A stretch of DNA of 64,000 bases from Bradyrhizobium australiense (GCF_013114825.1 NZ_JAAVLX010000005.1:248001-312000); one strand, 5' to 3'; shown: positions 1-8,000, numbered from the stretch's first letter. Numbers and translations: made by a program. The notes: generated by a model not told the origin, from the sequence alone.

Positions 1-1030
1 GCCTCGATTTCGCGGCGCGCCGTCGCGAGCTCGCGCGACAACGTCTCGACGCTTTCGTGCTCCTTCTGCCGCTCCGCTGCCGTCTTTTCTGCAGTCTGCT
101 TGAACCGCGCAGCATCGTCACGCGCCTTGGTCAGCAGCGCCGCGTTTGCCTCGATTTCGCGGCGCGCCGTCGCGAGTTCGCGCGCCAAGGTTTCGCGCTC
201 CTTCTGTTGCTCCGCTGCCGTCGTCTCTGCGCTCTGCTTGAACCGCACCGCATCGTCACGCGCCTGGGTCAGCTGCGCTGCGTTTGCCTCGATTTCGCGG
301 CGCGCCGTCGCGAGTTCGCGCGCCAAGGTTTCGCGCTCCTTCTGCTGCTCCGCTGCCGTCGTCTCTGCAGTCTGCTTGGATCGCGCAGCATCGTCACGCG
401 CCTTGGTCAGCTGCGCTGCGTTTGCCTCGATTTCGCGGCGCGCCATTGCGAGTTCGCGCGACAACGTCTCGACGCTTTCGTGCTCCTTCTGCTGCTCCGC
501 TGCCGTCTTCTCTGCAGTCTGCTTGAACTGCGCAGCTTCGTCGCGCGCCTTGGTCAGCAGCGCCGCGTTTGCCTCGATTTCGCGGCGCGCCATCGCGAGT
601 TCGCGCGATAACGTCTCGGCGCTTTCGCGCTGCTTCCAATGCTCCGCTGTCGTTTTCTCTGCAGTCTGCTTGAACTTCGCCGCATCGTCGCGGAACTTGT
701 TCAGCAGCGTCACGTTTGCCTCGATTTCGCGGCGGGCCGTCGCGAGTTCGCGCGACAATGTCTCGACGCTTTCGTGCTCCTTCTGCTGCTCCGCTGCCGT
801 CTTCTCTGCAGTCTGCTTGAACCGCGCAGCATCGTCGCGCAGCTGAGTCAGCAGTGCAGATTTCGCCTCGATTTCGCGGCGCGCCATCGCGAGTTCGCGC
901 GACAGAGCCTCGGCACTTTCGTGTTCTTTCTGCTGTTCCGCCGTCGTCCTTTCCGCAGTCTGCTTGAACTGCGCCGCATCGTCGCGCACCTTGGTCAGCT
1001 GCGCTGCGTTCGCTTCGATTTCGCGACGCG
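1..1030. repeat. Coding tandem repeat, 147/138-bp units
   Basis: The plus-strand landmark gcctcgatttcgcggcg, or a close variant, recurs at about 1, 148, 286, 424, 571, 718, 865 and 1012. The spacings are 147, 138, 138, 147, 147, 147 and 147 bp. All spacings are multiples of three (49 or 46 codons), so copy number can change without breaking the minus-strand frame. The 9-bp difference is a three-codon indel inside the unit. Confidence 0.9.
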
Positions 1031-1790
1031 CCGCCGCGAGCTCGCCCGCCAGCACGGCTCCGCGAGCGCGTTCCTCTTGAAGAGCTTGGCGTTGTTGCTC
1101 CGTCCTTGCTGCCTGTTCCTGTGCGAGAGCCGCTGTTTTTTCGCGCTCCTGTTCGAATGATTGTGCAGCATTCGCGGCGGGCGGGCGCAGTTGCTCGATC
1201 GCGCTGCGTGTCTCGGCAGCCTCATTCGCCAGGATTTCGGGACGCGGCGCCTTCTCTAAAGATTGTCCTGCCTCCGGTGCGGGCGCCTTCACGGCCTGCT
1301 TGACCTGAGGAGTCTTCTGCGTCCCCGTCTGCGCTCCGAAATCGACCTTGATCTGCTGTTGTTGCCCAAATAGGTCGGCCCTCCCCGGGTCCTGACTCAC
1401 CAACCGGGTCTCTTGCTCAGCGAACTGCCCGCCGCTCGCGCCGACGGCAACGGTATCCTGCTGACCGGTGTTTCGCGTCACCCAGGTGGCGACCTCGGTG
1501 CGGAAATATAGGCCGGTTAGCGCCGCCGCAACGAACGCTGTGGTGATGGAGAAAGCTGCAAATCGCCGCCGCGCACGGCCGACGTGAGAGGAGGTGATTG
1601 ATCGTTTGAGATACGGATTGTGCAGTAGCGGAGACCAATGCGTCGGCGTGATCTTGCTTGGTTCGCCGTTTTCACTGATCCATTCGCCCGCCTCGAGCGA
1701 CCAGTGAGCGACATCAAAAGTTCCACTCGCATCATCCTCGAGGATGATGGTCTCTTGGTTCCTCGGTGCGCTCTCGATCGTTTGGCGCAT
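1..1790 (-). CDS. Repeat-rich coiled-coil membrane protein (C-terminus outside window)
   Basis: The reading frame opens with ATG at 1790 and stays open to the window edge, about 597 codons, so the C-terminus is missing. A cytoplasmic-looking N-terminus of about 75 residues is followed by one hydrophobic segment near residues 78-97 (core AFSITTAFVAAALTGLYF). A Gln/Pro/Ala-rich linker comes next, then a long Glu/Ala/Arg/Lys-rich heptad region built from near-identical units of 49 or 46 residues, each containing a version of ELATARREIEA. It is probably a single-pass membrane protein with a long coiled-coil rod. I do not recognise a family. Similar Ala/Glu-rich rods occur in cell-envelope and polar-organising proteins of alphaproteobacteria, but nothing here fixes a function. 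The plus-strand frames over the same bases are shadows of the repeats. Confidence 0.75.
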   Translation of the reverse strand, partial: MRQTIESAPRNQETIILEDDASGTFDVAHWSLEAGEWISENGEPSKITPTHWSPLLHNPYLKRSITSSHVGRARRRFAAFSITTAFVAAALTGLYFRTEVATWVTRNTGQQDTVAVGASGGQFAEQETRLVSQDPGRADLFGQQQQIKVDFGAQTGTQKTPQVKQAVKAPAPEAGQSLEKAPRPEILANEAAETRSAIEQLRPPAANAAQSFEQEREKTAALAQEQAARTEQQRQALQEERARGAVLAGELAAARREIEANAAQLTKVRDDAAQFKQTAERTTAEQQKEHESAEALSRELAMARREIEAKSALLTQLRDDAARFKQTAEKTAAEQQKEHESVETLSRELATARREIEANVTLLNKFRDDAAKFKQTAEKTTAEHWKQRESAETLSRELAMARREIEANAALLTKARDEAAQFKQTAEKTAAEQQKEHESVETLSRELAMARREIEANAAQLTKARDDAARSKQTAETTAAEQQKERETLARELATARREIEANAAQLTQARDDAVRFKQSAETTAAEQQKERETLARELATARREIEANAALLTKARDDAARFKQTAEKTAAERQKEHESVETLSRELATARREIE

Positions 1791-2016
1791 AAAAACGCCT
1801 ACTCTGATGGTACTATTTTTCTGATTTGCTGACGAATTACCCGACTATCACTTCTCTATTCCAATACGGGAAGCCTATTCCACTCGCGAGACGACCTCAA
1901 GCACCCAGAAGTTGGGAGACGCGGTGAAATCTCGCGCGAATCGTCCATAGGTTTACGGGCGTGTTCATCGGCGCCGGGATGGGCCTGCGCGACGACGGTT
2001 GCGGCTCGCGTGTCGC

Positions 2017-2349
2017 TCAGCAACCCCTGCAAATCTTGGTTTGCCGCGCGAGCCTTGCGTCGGCTTCCGCATCTTCGGTGGGCTGCCGCGTCCACTCGTC
2101 GTAGCGCGCTTTGGGGTCCGATTTGGGCGGGGCTTCGTTCAAGGGGCCGAGAATGATCTCTCGGTTGCGGGCGGTTCTCCGCTTGGGTCGCCTGTCCTCG
2201 CCTGGCTCTTCGTTGGACGTCGGCGGTTCACCCAACCCGTCCCAGGCAATCGGCGCGCCCGCTGTCTGCGTCGAGCAGCCAGTTCCGGAGGCGCAGCAGC
2301 CGGAGAGGGCGACGCCGGCGATGAGGAGAGCCAGGAGTTTGAATTGCAT
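2017..2349 (-). CDS. Small lipoprotein
   Basis: This is a 110-residue protein starting at ATG 2349. The N-terminus MQFKLLALLIAGVALSGC is a clear type II signal peptide with lipobox LSGC, so the mature protein should be lipidated on the first of several cysteines (GCCASGTGC). The rest is hydrophilic and rich in Pro, Glu and Arg, with no recognisable domain, and ends in a CRGC motif. An in-frame TTG 48 bp upstream would put residues in front of the signal peptide and was rejected. The flanking genes are unrelated and the function is unknown. Confidence 0.65.
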   Translation of the reverse strand: MQFKLLALLIAGVALSGCCASGTGCSTQTAGAPIAWDGLGEPPTSNEEPGEDRRPKRRTARNREIILGPLNEAPPKSDPKARYDEWTRQPTEDAEADARLARQTKICRGC

Positions 2350-2457
2350 CGCTGCCCCGGGTGATGCCGTGAAATAACAAGATTTGACAAGGTTCAAGTA
2401 CTCAAGCCTGAAGCTTTGACGTTAATGCGGCAAGAAAGCGCCAGATTGGGTCTACCA

Positions 2458-3060
2458 TCACCGCTTCGCCAATGCCACCGCGCGGCCGCGTTCACCGATC
2501 ACCTTCACTTCGTCCTTGCCGCATTTGAAATCGCGGGCGAATTCGTCCGCCGCCTGGCGGGCGAGCTCGTTGGGGTTACGGTTGGCCTGGCCATCGATAT
2601 AGGCGATGTGGCAGACCGGCCCGGGTGGCAGCCGCGTCACCGCGAGCATCGGTTTCGTGATCGGGCTTCCGGTCTTGTCCAGGTCGTTGTTGTCGGCGAT
2701 CAGCCAGCGCTGAATGATCGCGAAGGGCCTGCCGTAAACTGCCCGCCATTCGACGGTGTGGCCGATCGAATTGAAGGGGCCGAACCATGCCTCCGCGGCC
2801 GGCTCCTTGGCGGCGGCCTCGCGGTTTCGCCCGACCGAAACGGTTTCACGCAGGTCGCCCTCGCTGATCAGTACCACCAGCCCCGATTTGCCGGGGCAGA
2901 CCTGCGTGGTGCTGCCGTCGGATTCGGGCTTGCCGACCGTGTGGCAGTCCTTTGGTGCGGTCGACGTGTAGCTGCTGCTGAATGTTTGGGCGTTCGCCGG
3001 TGACATCAGGCCGGACAACAGAGCTGCGGCCGATGCGATCAATTGTGAGGAACGTTTCAT
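2458..3060 (-). CDS. Secreted protein of unknown function
   Basis: This is a 200-residue protein with a Sec-type signal peptide (MKRSSQLIASAAALLSGLMS, cleavage probably after ANA). An ATG four codons upstream, at 3072, sits closer to the purine run AGAGGAA and is an equally possible start; both keep the signal peptide. The mature part has four Cys residues, which could form two periplasmic disulfides, and a region around GPVCHIAYIDGQAN. The pattern resembles small periplasmic proteins common in Bradyrhizobium, but I cannot name a family. It is divergent from the SET-domain gene across about 160 bp that should hold both promoters. Confidence 0.7.
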   Translation of the reverse strand: MKRSSQLIASAAALLSGLMSPANAQTFSSSYTSTAPKDCHTVGKPESDGSTTQVCPGKSGLVVLISEGDLRETVSVGRNREAAAKEPAAEAWFGPFNSIGHTVEWRAVYGRPFAIIQRWLIADNNDLDKTGSPITKPMLAVTRLPPGPVCHIAYIDGQANRNPNELARQAADEFARDFKCGKDEVKVIGERGRAVALAKR

Positions 3061-3218
3061 CCTGCCACTCATTTCCTCTGGAACCTCGAAGATCAGACGT
3101 GTGCAACCTGGGGAAGGTTCACGGAAACCCCGCGAAATACCTGACATTGCCGTGGAATCGTCCTAGAAGGGCGACTTCGCAATTCCTCGTTTTACAAGCG
3201 TGCAGTCATTCAGTCGCC

Positions 3219-3902
3219 ATGCCCTCCATTCCTTCAAACAAACCCTACCGCGTCGGCCGCTCCCGCACCGGGCTTGGTCTCTTCGCCACCAAGCCGATCA
3301 AGAAGGGCACCAAGATTATCCGCTATTTTGGGCCGCTTTTGGATTCGAAGAAGAAAGAGGAAGACGCGATCGAGAACAAATATTTGTTCGAACTGAACGA
3401 CCGCTGGACCATCGACGGCTCGGTGCGCAAGAACATCGCGCGCTATATCAACCATTCCTGCCGGCCGAACGCCGAATCAGATGTCAAACCCCGCAAGCGC
3501 AAGGTGTTCATCCGCGCCATCAAGAACATCGAGCCGGGCGAGGAGATCAACTACGATTACGGGACTGATTATTTCAAAGCCTATCTGAAGCCGATCGGCT
3601 GCAAATGCGCAGCCTGCGAGAAGAAGCGCAAGAAGCAGCGTGCCGAAGCGCGGGCGGAGAAGGCGCGGCTGAAAGCGAAGGCCGAGCGGAAAGCGCTGAA
3701 GAAGGCCGAAAAACTTGCGAAAGCGGAAGCAAAGCTGAACGATAAATCGAAGGCGAAGGCTGAGCGGAAGTCGAAGAAACTCAATGGGCATTCGCTCAAC
3801 GGCAAGCATCTGAACGGCAACAGCCACGCCAGGGTTGCCGGCAAGAAGCTCGCCGGCCGGAAACGGCCCCCCGCAGCATCAGCGCCGGCCCTTCAGGCAT
3901 AG
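3219..3902 (+). CDS. SET-domain protein with lysine-rich H1-like tail
   Basis: This is a 227-residue protein. Residues about 8-125 form a SET lysine methyltransferase core: an N-terminal GLGLFATKPIKKGT strand, the cofactor-site motif YINHSCRPNA, and EPGEEINYDYG. A short post-SET CKCAAC motif could hold zinc. From about residue 130 the protein becomes a Lys/Ala/Glu-rich low-complexity tail resembling histone H1, then an Asn/Gly/His-rich stretch and a basic Pro/Ala end. The start at 3219 was chosen because it begins just before the SET homology; upstream in-frame starts add unrelated sequence. The substrate is unknown. Bacterial SET proteins are known, and the basic tail suggests binding to DNA or nucleoid proteins (inference). 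Confidence 0.85.
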   Translation: MPSIPSNKPYRVGRSRTGLGLFATKPIKKGTKIIRYFGPLLDSKKKEEDAIENKYLFELNDRWTIDGSVRKNIARYINHSCRPNAESDVKPRKRKVFIRAIKNIEPGEEINYDYGTDYFKAYLKPIGCKCAACEKKRKKQRAEARAEKARLKAKAERKALKKAEKLAKAEAKLNDKSKAKAERKSKKLNGHSLNGKHLNGNSHARVAGKKLAGRKRPPAASAPALQA

Positions 3903-3903
3903 C

Positions 3904-4194
3904 TCATCCGCCGGACTTGCGTACCGACCTCGGCAGCAACGAATTGCCGTAGTCGATCGCCGAGCGCTGAATGATCGCGCCCTTTTCGTCGACCACGACG
4001 CGAAACCGCCGATGTGCTGACAGGAAGGTCAGCCGATGCCGGCCGCTGTCGGCATCGACGCCGCGCTCGGCAAAGCTCGTGATCTTGCCCGCCCGCATCT
4101 CCTGCTGAAGGAGCGGCAGCTCAAGACCGAGGCCCTCGGCGACGATGGCGGCATCGATCTGCACGATGCCATTCTCGAATTCGATCGGTTTCAT
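3904..4194 (-). CDS. DUF6522-like protein
   Basis: This is a 96-residue soluble protein starting at ATG 4194, with N-terminus MKPIEFENGIVQIDAAIVAE. It has a central region around EMRAGKITSFAERGVDAD and a C-terminal strand pattern ending RSAIDYGNSLLPRS. This matches my memory of the DUF6522 family, small proteins often found beside Rrf2 regulators and respiratory or nitric-oxide genes in rhizobia. It lies 29 bp downstream of the Rrf2-type gene in the same direction, so the two are probably co-transcribed. The function is unknown; the context suggests a role in nitrosative or redox response. Confidence 0.65.
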   Translation of the reverse strand: MKPIEFENGIVQIDAAIVAEGLGLELPLLQQEMRAGKITSFAERGVDADSGRHRLTFLSAHRRFRVVVDEKGAIIQRSAIDYGNSLLPRSVRKSGG

Positions 4195-4223
4195 GTTCAG
4201 GCCCTGATGCTTCGGTGCGGACC

Positions 4224-4652
4224 TTACGCGGTCACCGGACTGCGTTTGGGCTGCGCGGGATAGGCGCATTCCGCCAGCGTTGTGGCGTCGAGCTCGCGCA
4301 TGAAAGCTTCGCGCGCGGCAGCGAGCCTCGCTTTCAGCCGGCACCGCGGCTTCAGCGCGCAACTCCCGCCATCCTCGCGAAAGCATTCGACCAGTGGCGG
4401 CCCTTCCAGCGCCCGCACCACTTCGCCGATGGTGATCGACTTGGCGGGGCGGGCCAACATGAAGCCGCCGCCGACGCCGCGTTGGGTCGAGATGAAACCG
4501 CTATCGGCGAGGTTACGCACGACCTTGGCCAGATGGTTTCGGGAAATGCCGAACTCGGCCGCGATCTCGTTAGTCGCGAAGGAACGGTCGGGCTCGCCCG
4601 CCAGCCGCATCAGGGCGCGCAAGGCAAAATCCGTGAACGACGTCAGGCGCAT
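4224..4652 (-). CDS. Rrf2-family Fe-S transcription regulator (NsrR-like)
   Basis: This is a 142-residue Rrf2 protein. The N-terminal winged helix (MRLTSFTDFALRALMRLA through ISRNHLAKVVRNLADSGFIS) and the wing GVGGGFMLARP are typical. The three cysteines in the spaced pattern C-x7-C-x5-C (positions about 94-110) are the usual Fe-S ligands of NsrR, IscR and RirA proteins. It is divergent from a truncated hemoglobin gene with a palindromic operator between them. That arrangement fits an NsrR-type nitric-oxide sensor repressing a nitric-oxide-detoxifying globin. RirA- or IscR-like roles cannot be excluded from sequence alone. Confidence 0.85.
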   Translation of the reverse strand: MRLTSFTDFALRALMRLAGEPDRSFATNEIAAEFGISRNHLAKVVRNLADSGFISTQRGVGGGFMLARPAKSITIGEVVRALEGPPLVECFREDGGSCALKPRCRLKARLAAAREAFMRELDATTLAECAYPAQPKRSPVTA

Positions 4653-4698
4653 GGGAGCCCTTTCAAAAGATCTGCTTGCAAATCATCTATAGCCGTCT

Positions 4699-4723
4699 AA
4701 ATAGGTATTTGAAATACCTATTT
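4699..4723. promoter_or_regulatory. Palindromic operator, probable Rrf2/NsrR site
   Basis: This is a perfect inverted repeat with 12-bp arms (AAATAGGTATTT and AAATACCTATTT) around one central G. It sits in the 97-bp gap between the divergent Rrf2 gene and the truncated hemoglobin gene. AT-rich dyads of this size are the normal target of NsrR and IscR dimers. The position would allow control of both genes. Confidence 0.8.
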
Positions 4724-4749
4724 ACGCGCGACCGATTGAGGCAGGCGGA

Positions 4750-5220
4750 ATGGAAGCGATCGTGGCAGGGCCGGAGCGGCGCGAACGGCTCACGGCCGAG
4801 ATCATGGAACGTACCGGAATTGACGAGGCGATGATCGAACGCCTGGTGCGCGCCTTCTACGCCAGGGTCCGCGAGGACGCGGTGCTGGGGCCGATCTTCG
4901 ACGCGCGGATCAGCGATTGGGAGCCGCATCTGGCGCGGATGTGCGCGTTCTGGTCGTCAGTCGCGCTGATGACCGGCCGCTATCACGGCACGCCAATGGC
5001 CAAACATCTGCCATTGCCTATCGACGCCGCGCATTTCGACCGCTGGCTTGCACTGTTCGAGGCCACGGCCCGCGAGATCTGTCCGACCGCGGCCGAAGCG
5101 CATTTCGTGGAACGGGCGCGTCGGATTGCGGCGAGCCTCGAGCTTGGCGTCGCCGGCGCCAACGGCGTCATGCTCGCCAATGGGGAAAGATTTCGACGTA
5201 GTCAAGCAGGAGCAGTATGA
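4750..5220 (+). CDS. Group III truncated hemoglobin
   Basis: This is a 156-residue globin. The helix pattern IERLVRAFYARVREDAVLGPIF, followed by WEPHLARMCAFWSSVALMTG and the YHGTPMAKHLPLP motif with the proximal His, is characteristic of group III (YjbI-like) truncated hemoglobins. Such proteins bind O2 or NO through heme and are linked to nitric-oxide or microaerobic stress. It is transcribed away from the Rrf2 regulator across the palindromic operator. The last ten residues, after NGERF, are not conserved-looking. Confidence 0.85.
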   Translation: MEAIVAGPERRERLTAEIMERTGIDEAMIERLVRAFYARVREDAVLGPIFDARISDWEPHLARMCAFWSSVALMTGRYHGTPMAKHLPLPIDAAHFDRWLALFEATAREICPTAAEAHFVERARRIAASLELGVAGANGVMLANGERFRRSQAGAV

Positions 5221-5359
5221 TGGCCTATCGTGCACATATCGTGACGAACAAGGAGCAGGCCGACCCGTATTCGGGCAGGCCTGGTGCCGATGCTGGTCAT
5301 CGGGCTGGTGCTGACTTTTGCCGGAATGATTACGGCGGTGATTTTGAGCTGAGGCTTTC

Positions 5360-5445
5360 CGTCGTTGCGAGGAGCGCAAGCGACGAAGCAATCCATCTAT
5401 CCGGTATGCCGCGATATGGATTGCTTCGCTTCGCTCGCAATGACG
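5360..5445. repeat. Dispersed palindromic element
   Basis: Two imperfect inverted arms (cgtcgttgcgagg...gaagcaatccat and atggattgcttcgc...cgcaatgacg) surround a short loop. Elements with these arms are scattered through intergenic DNA of alphaproteobacteria and form stable hairpins. Here it lies between the convergent globin gene and a membrane-protein gene, where it may also stop transcription. Confidence 0.75.
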
Positions 5446-5453
5446 ACTGGGCC

Positions 5454-5852
5454 CTACGCCGTCACCGTCTCACCACTCTTTCGTAGCCCAATATACTGCA
5501 GCTCGGCAAACACGCCGGTGGCAATGGCCTGCGCCACGATGGAGATCTGACCGAGCAGGTTCGGCGACACCGCGCCGGAGAACAGCAGCGCGATGCTGCC
5601 CAGCGTCCACGCGGCGTTAACTACGATCACGAGCAGCACCAGCGCCTTTATCACCGTTGACCTCGTCGCTAACCAACCGACTAACGCGGTATAGGCGATC
5701 AGGAACAGGCCGGTTTCGCGCAACAAGACTTCCGGCAGGTCGAGGAATGGCGCGAGCGCGCCGGCGCCGAGCGTCAGCGCCACCGCGGCGACGCCGCTGA
5801 AGATGGCGTCGGCGACGAGGGCACGGTCCAGGAAGGTGGATGGATGGATCAT
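5454..5852 (-). CDS. Small four-helix membrane protein
   Basis: This is a 132-residue hydrophobic protein with about four predicted membrane segments (around residues 12-35, 45-62, 66-88 and 98-118). Charged residues are mainly at the ends, including a C-terminal GLRKSGE. No catalytic motif is visible and I do not recognise a family with certainty; the layout resembles small inner-membrane proteins of unknown function found in many rhizobia. It starts 42 bp downstream of the next gene on the same strand and may be co-transcribed with it. Confidence 0.65.
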   Translation of the reverse strand: MIHPSTFLDRALVADAIFSGVAAVALTLGAGALAPFLDLPEVLLRETGLFLIAYTALVGWLATRSTVIKALVLLVIVVNAAWTLGSIALLFSGAVSPNLLGQISIVAQAIATGVFAELQYIGLRKSGETVTA

Positions 5853-5894
5853 GACGTTCTCCTTTGCTTGGGAATGGACTCTCGGGGGCAGGGA

Positions 5895-6116
5895 TCAGCG
5901 TTGCAGCAGCGACCTGAGCTGACGCATCAGCCGCACCGGGCAGAGCGCCTTGCCGACCGTGTTCTCGATCGTCTGCACCTGCACGAACACGAATACGCCG
6001 GCGTCATGCACCAGAGGCTCGGGCATATTCAGGGAGCGTGCCACGAGCCAGGTGACCAGACTGCGAGCCCAGGGGATCATGGCGGCGACGAAGCGGAACA
6101 GCGAAAGCATCAGCAT
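5895..6116 (-). CDS. Small hypothetical protein
   Basis: This is a 73-residue protein. It begins with a hydrophobic amphipathic stretch (MLMLSLFRFVAAMIPWARS), possibly a membrane-surface helix, followed by a mixed region (VHDAGVFVFVQVQTIENTVG) and a basic C-terminus. A purine-rich stretch (CAGGAGACGACCC) precedes the ATG. It has no recognised domain. It lies just upstream of the small membrane-protein gene and forms the last chromosomal-looking gene before the integrase. Confidence 0.5.
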   Translation of the reverse strand: MLMLSLFRFVAAMIPWARSLVTWLVARSLNMPEPLVHDAGVFVFVQVQTIENTVGKALCPVRLMRQLRSLLQR

Positions 6117-6314
6117 GGGTCGTCTCCTGTGATCCCAAGATGACAGGGCTCCCGACCCGTTTCGATTACCTCGGACGTAAGAAGGCAGACTGTTCGAAGA
6201 CGTTCTAAGATGTTCGATGGTGTTCGCACACGCTCAGAAACGCTTGAAAAATAGGGGTTTCCGCGTACATTCATGTTCGTCACCGTTTGTTCTCGTTCGC
6301 GTCCAGCCGCCGAC

Positions 6315-6337
6315 TTTGTTGGTATTTTTGTTGGTAT
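6315..6337. repeat. Short direct repeat upstream of integrase (possible att/arm site)
   Basis: TTTGTTGGTAT occurs at 6315-6325 and again at 6327-6337, 60 bp before the integrase start. Short direct repeats of about one helical turn next to int genes are often integrase arm-binding sites or part of an att core. I did not find another copy in the window and see no tRNA here, so this is only suggestive. Confidence 0.35.
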
Positions 6338-6396
6338 CGGAAGAACAAACGTCGGGGCACAATTCCGATCTTCCGAGACGCGAGAAGTCGAAGCAG

Positions 6397-7782
6397 ATGG
6401 CACGCAGTCAGGTTGGCGAGCACGCAAACCCCCAGCAGATCAGGACCGACGTCGACTGTCGCGCCGCCAAACCGAAATTCGAGAACGGCGCTTGGACCGC
6501 CACGAAAATTTCTGACGTGACAGGCGGCGGTCTCTATCTCTTCATCAAGCCGGACCTGAACAGGCCGGGCAAAGCCGCCTCCAAGCTCTGGCAGATGGCC
6601 TATCGCTTTCATGGCCGACAGAAGACCTACTCCGTCGGGCCTTACGGCGATGGCAACGACGGCACCTTTTCACTCGCCACTGCACGTCAGAAGCGCGACG
6701 TCGCAAAGGCGCTGCTCGCCCAAAGCCCACCAGTCGATCCCTCCGTCGAAAAACAATTCGAAAGACATCGTCAGGCGGCCGAACGCCCTCTGGGCGTGTG
6801 GATCGATGAATGGCTTGCAGAGAAGAAGATCGAGAAGATCAAGCGCGGCAGACTTGTCACAGTTCGCAGTCCTGAAACCATCGCGCTGCTCGAAAGATGG
6901 GCTGGTTATCTGAAGGGTCGTTTCGGCAAGCTCTGTCGGAAAGACATCAAACGCCCCGACGTTCTCGCTTTCTTTCGGGCGATGCAGGCTGAAGGCAGAC
7001 TAGAGACCCGTGACCGAGTTCACAGTATCGGTTCGCAAGTTTGCGACTACGCTGACCTCGAAGGGGATGGCTACAATCCGTTCCGTGCCTGCAAGAAGCA
7101 GCTTATTGCCAACGTCTCGACGCCGCGGCCCGGCGTCACTGATCCGCAGGATGTGATTCGCTTGTTCAGGCTGATCATGCCAACATGGGCGAAGGCCAGA
7201 TTTGGTGATGTCGTCGGTGATGCCCTTCGGCTCGATGCACTTACCATCCCGCGCCCCGGCATGATCAACAACATGGAATGGTCAGAAGTCGACTGGGATG
7301 CCGAACGGTGGACTATTCCTGCTGCTAAGATGAAGACCGGTTGGGATCATGTCGTGCCCCTGTCGCGACAAGCCGTCGCTATCCTGCGACGCGTGCGGAA
7401 AATCAACGGCAATCGGCGCTACGTGTTCGCTTGTGCCGAAGATGAGCCCTTGTCCAGTAGATCGCTTTGTTCTCGGCTGCGTGCACTCGGCATCGACACC
7501 AAAACCGAACATTGCGCCCATGGCTTCCGCACTACATTCTCGACCCTTTGTCACCATGAGGAGATCAAGGAAGCCAAGGCGTGGGATGGCGACGTCATCG
7601 AGTTGCAACTTGCGCATCTCGAAAGTGACTCGGTGAAGGCGATCTACAAACGGCACGGACCGCTGGCTCTGATCGGCTCGCGGACCAAGCTGATGCAGCA
7701 TTGGGCTGACCGGATCGATCGCTTTGCCCTCCCAAAAAAGATTGTGCCGATCAAGGAAATCCTCGAAAGCTGTGCGAATTAA
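6397..7782 (+). CDS. P4-type tyrosine integrase
   Basis: This is a 461-residue site-specific recombinase. The N-terminal part (ISDVTGGGLYLFIKP...SVGPYG...LATARQKRD) is the DUF4102-like arm-binding domain of P4 and genomic-island integrases, followed by a SAM-like core-binding domain. The C-terminal catalytic domain shows the Arg box in TIPRPGMINNMEWSEVD, HGFRTTFS (HxxR) and a downstream LAHLESDSVKAIYKR carrying the His and the Tyr nucleophile, so it looks active. ATG 6397 begins at the conserved part; 60 upstream codons are open but unlike the family. It faces into the island to the right and is convergent with an excisionase-like gene, a normal layout for an integrative element. Confidence 0.85.
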   Translation: MARSQVGEHANPQQIRTDVDCRAAKPKFENGAWTATKISDVTGGGLYLFIKPDLNRPGKAASKLWQMAYRFHGRQKTYSVGPYGDGNDGTFSLATARQKRDVAKALLAQSPPVDPSVEKQFERHRQAAERPLGVWIDEWLAEKKIEKIKRGRLVTVRSPETIALLERWAGYLKGRFGKLCRKDIKRPDVLAFFRAMQAEGRLETRDRVHSIGSQVCDYADLEGDGYNPFRACKKQLIANVSTPRPGVTDPQDVIRLFRLIMPTWAKARFGDVVGDALRLDALTIPRPGMINNMEWSEVDWDAERWTIPAAKMKTGWDHVVPLSRQAVAILRRVRKINGNRRYVFACAEDEPLSSRSLCSRLRALGIDTKTEHCAHGFRTTFSTLCHHEEIKEAKAWDGDVIELQLAHLESDSVKAIYKRHGPLALIGSRTKLMQHWADRIDRFALPKKIVPIKEILESCAN

Positions 7783-7790
7783 GAGCGCCT

Positions 7791-8000
7791 TCACGTTCTC
7801 GGCTCAATGCGAGGGAGGGTCATATGATAGGCCTCGATGGAATCGGCATCGACCATGGTCTGGCCCTCCATTTTGTAGGCGATGATCTTTCCCTTCTTGA
7901 TCAGCTTGTAGGCCTTGGTCCGGCCGAAACCACCCCGCTCCAACGCCTTTTTTAACGGAATCAGGTTCCGTTTTTTGCGGGGCTCATCCGTCATCGCCAT
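7791..8000 (-). CDS. AlpA/excisionase-like DNA-binding protein
   Basis: This 69-residue protein carries a short helix-turn-helix (IPLKKALERGGFGRTKAYKLIKKGKI) followed by a strand and QTMVDADSIEAYH, the layout of MerR-like AlpA and Xis proteins. GGGAGC lies five bases before the ATG at 8000, and a second ATG at 7994 is also possible. It ends eight bases from the integrase gene and is convergent with it. It probably directs excision or regulates the integrase. Confidence 0.65.
   Translation of the reverse strand: MAMTDEPRKKRNLIPLKKALERGGFGRTKAYKLIKKGKIIAYKMEGQTMVDADSIEAYHMTLPRIEPRT

Noticed and set aside
1..1030. Regular repeats that could suggest a CRISPR array
   Set aside because: Units are 138-147 bp, have no unique spacers and are in-frame coding repeats.
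57..1160. Several plus-strand open frames with repeated Leu/Cys/Arg- and Ala/Ser-rich sequence
   Set aside because: They are antisense shadows of the repeated coiled-coil gene on the minus strand, which has normal composition and a proper start.
5241..5352. Possible small membrane peptide (VPMLVIGLVLTFAGMITAVI) after the globin gene
   Set aside because: Its frame has no start codon and would need a frameshift from GTG 5241; too weak to list.
6140..6400. A tRNA gene as integration target next to the integrase
   Set aside because: No cloverleaf-like sequence or T-loop could be found by eye on either strand.
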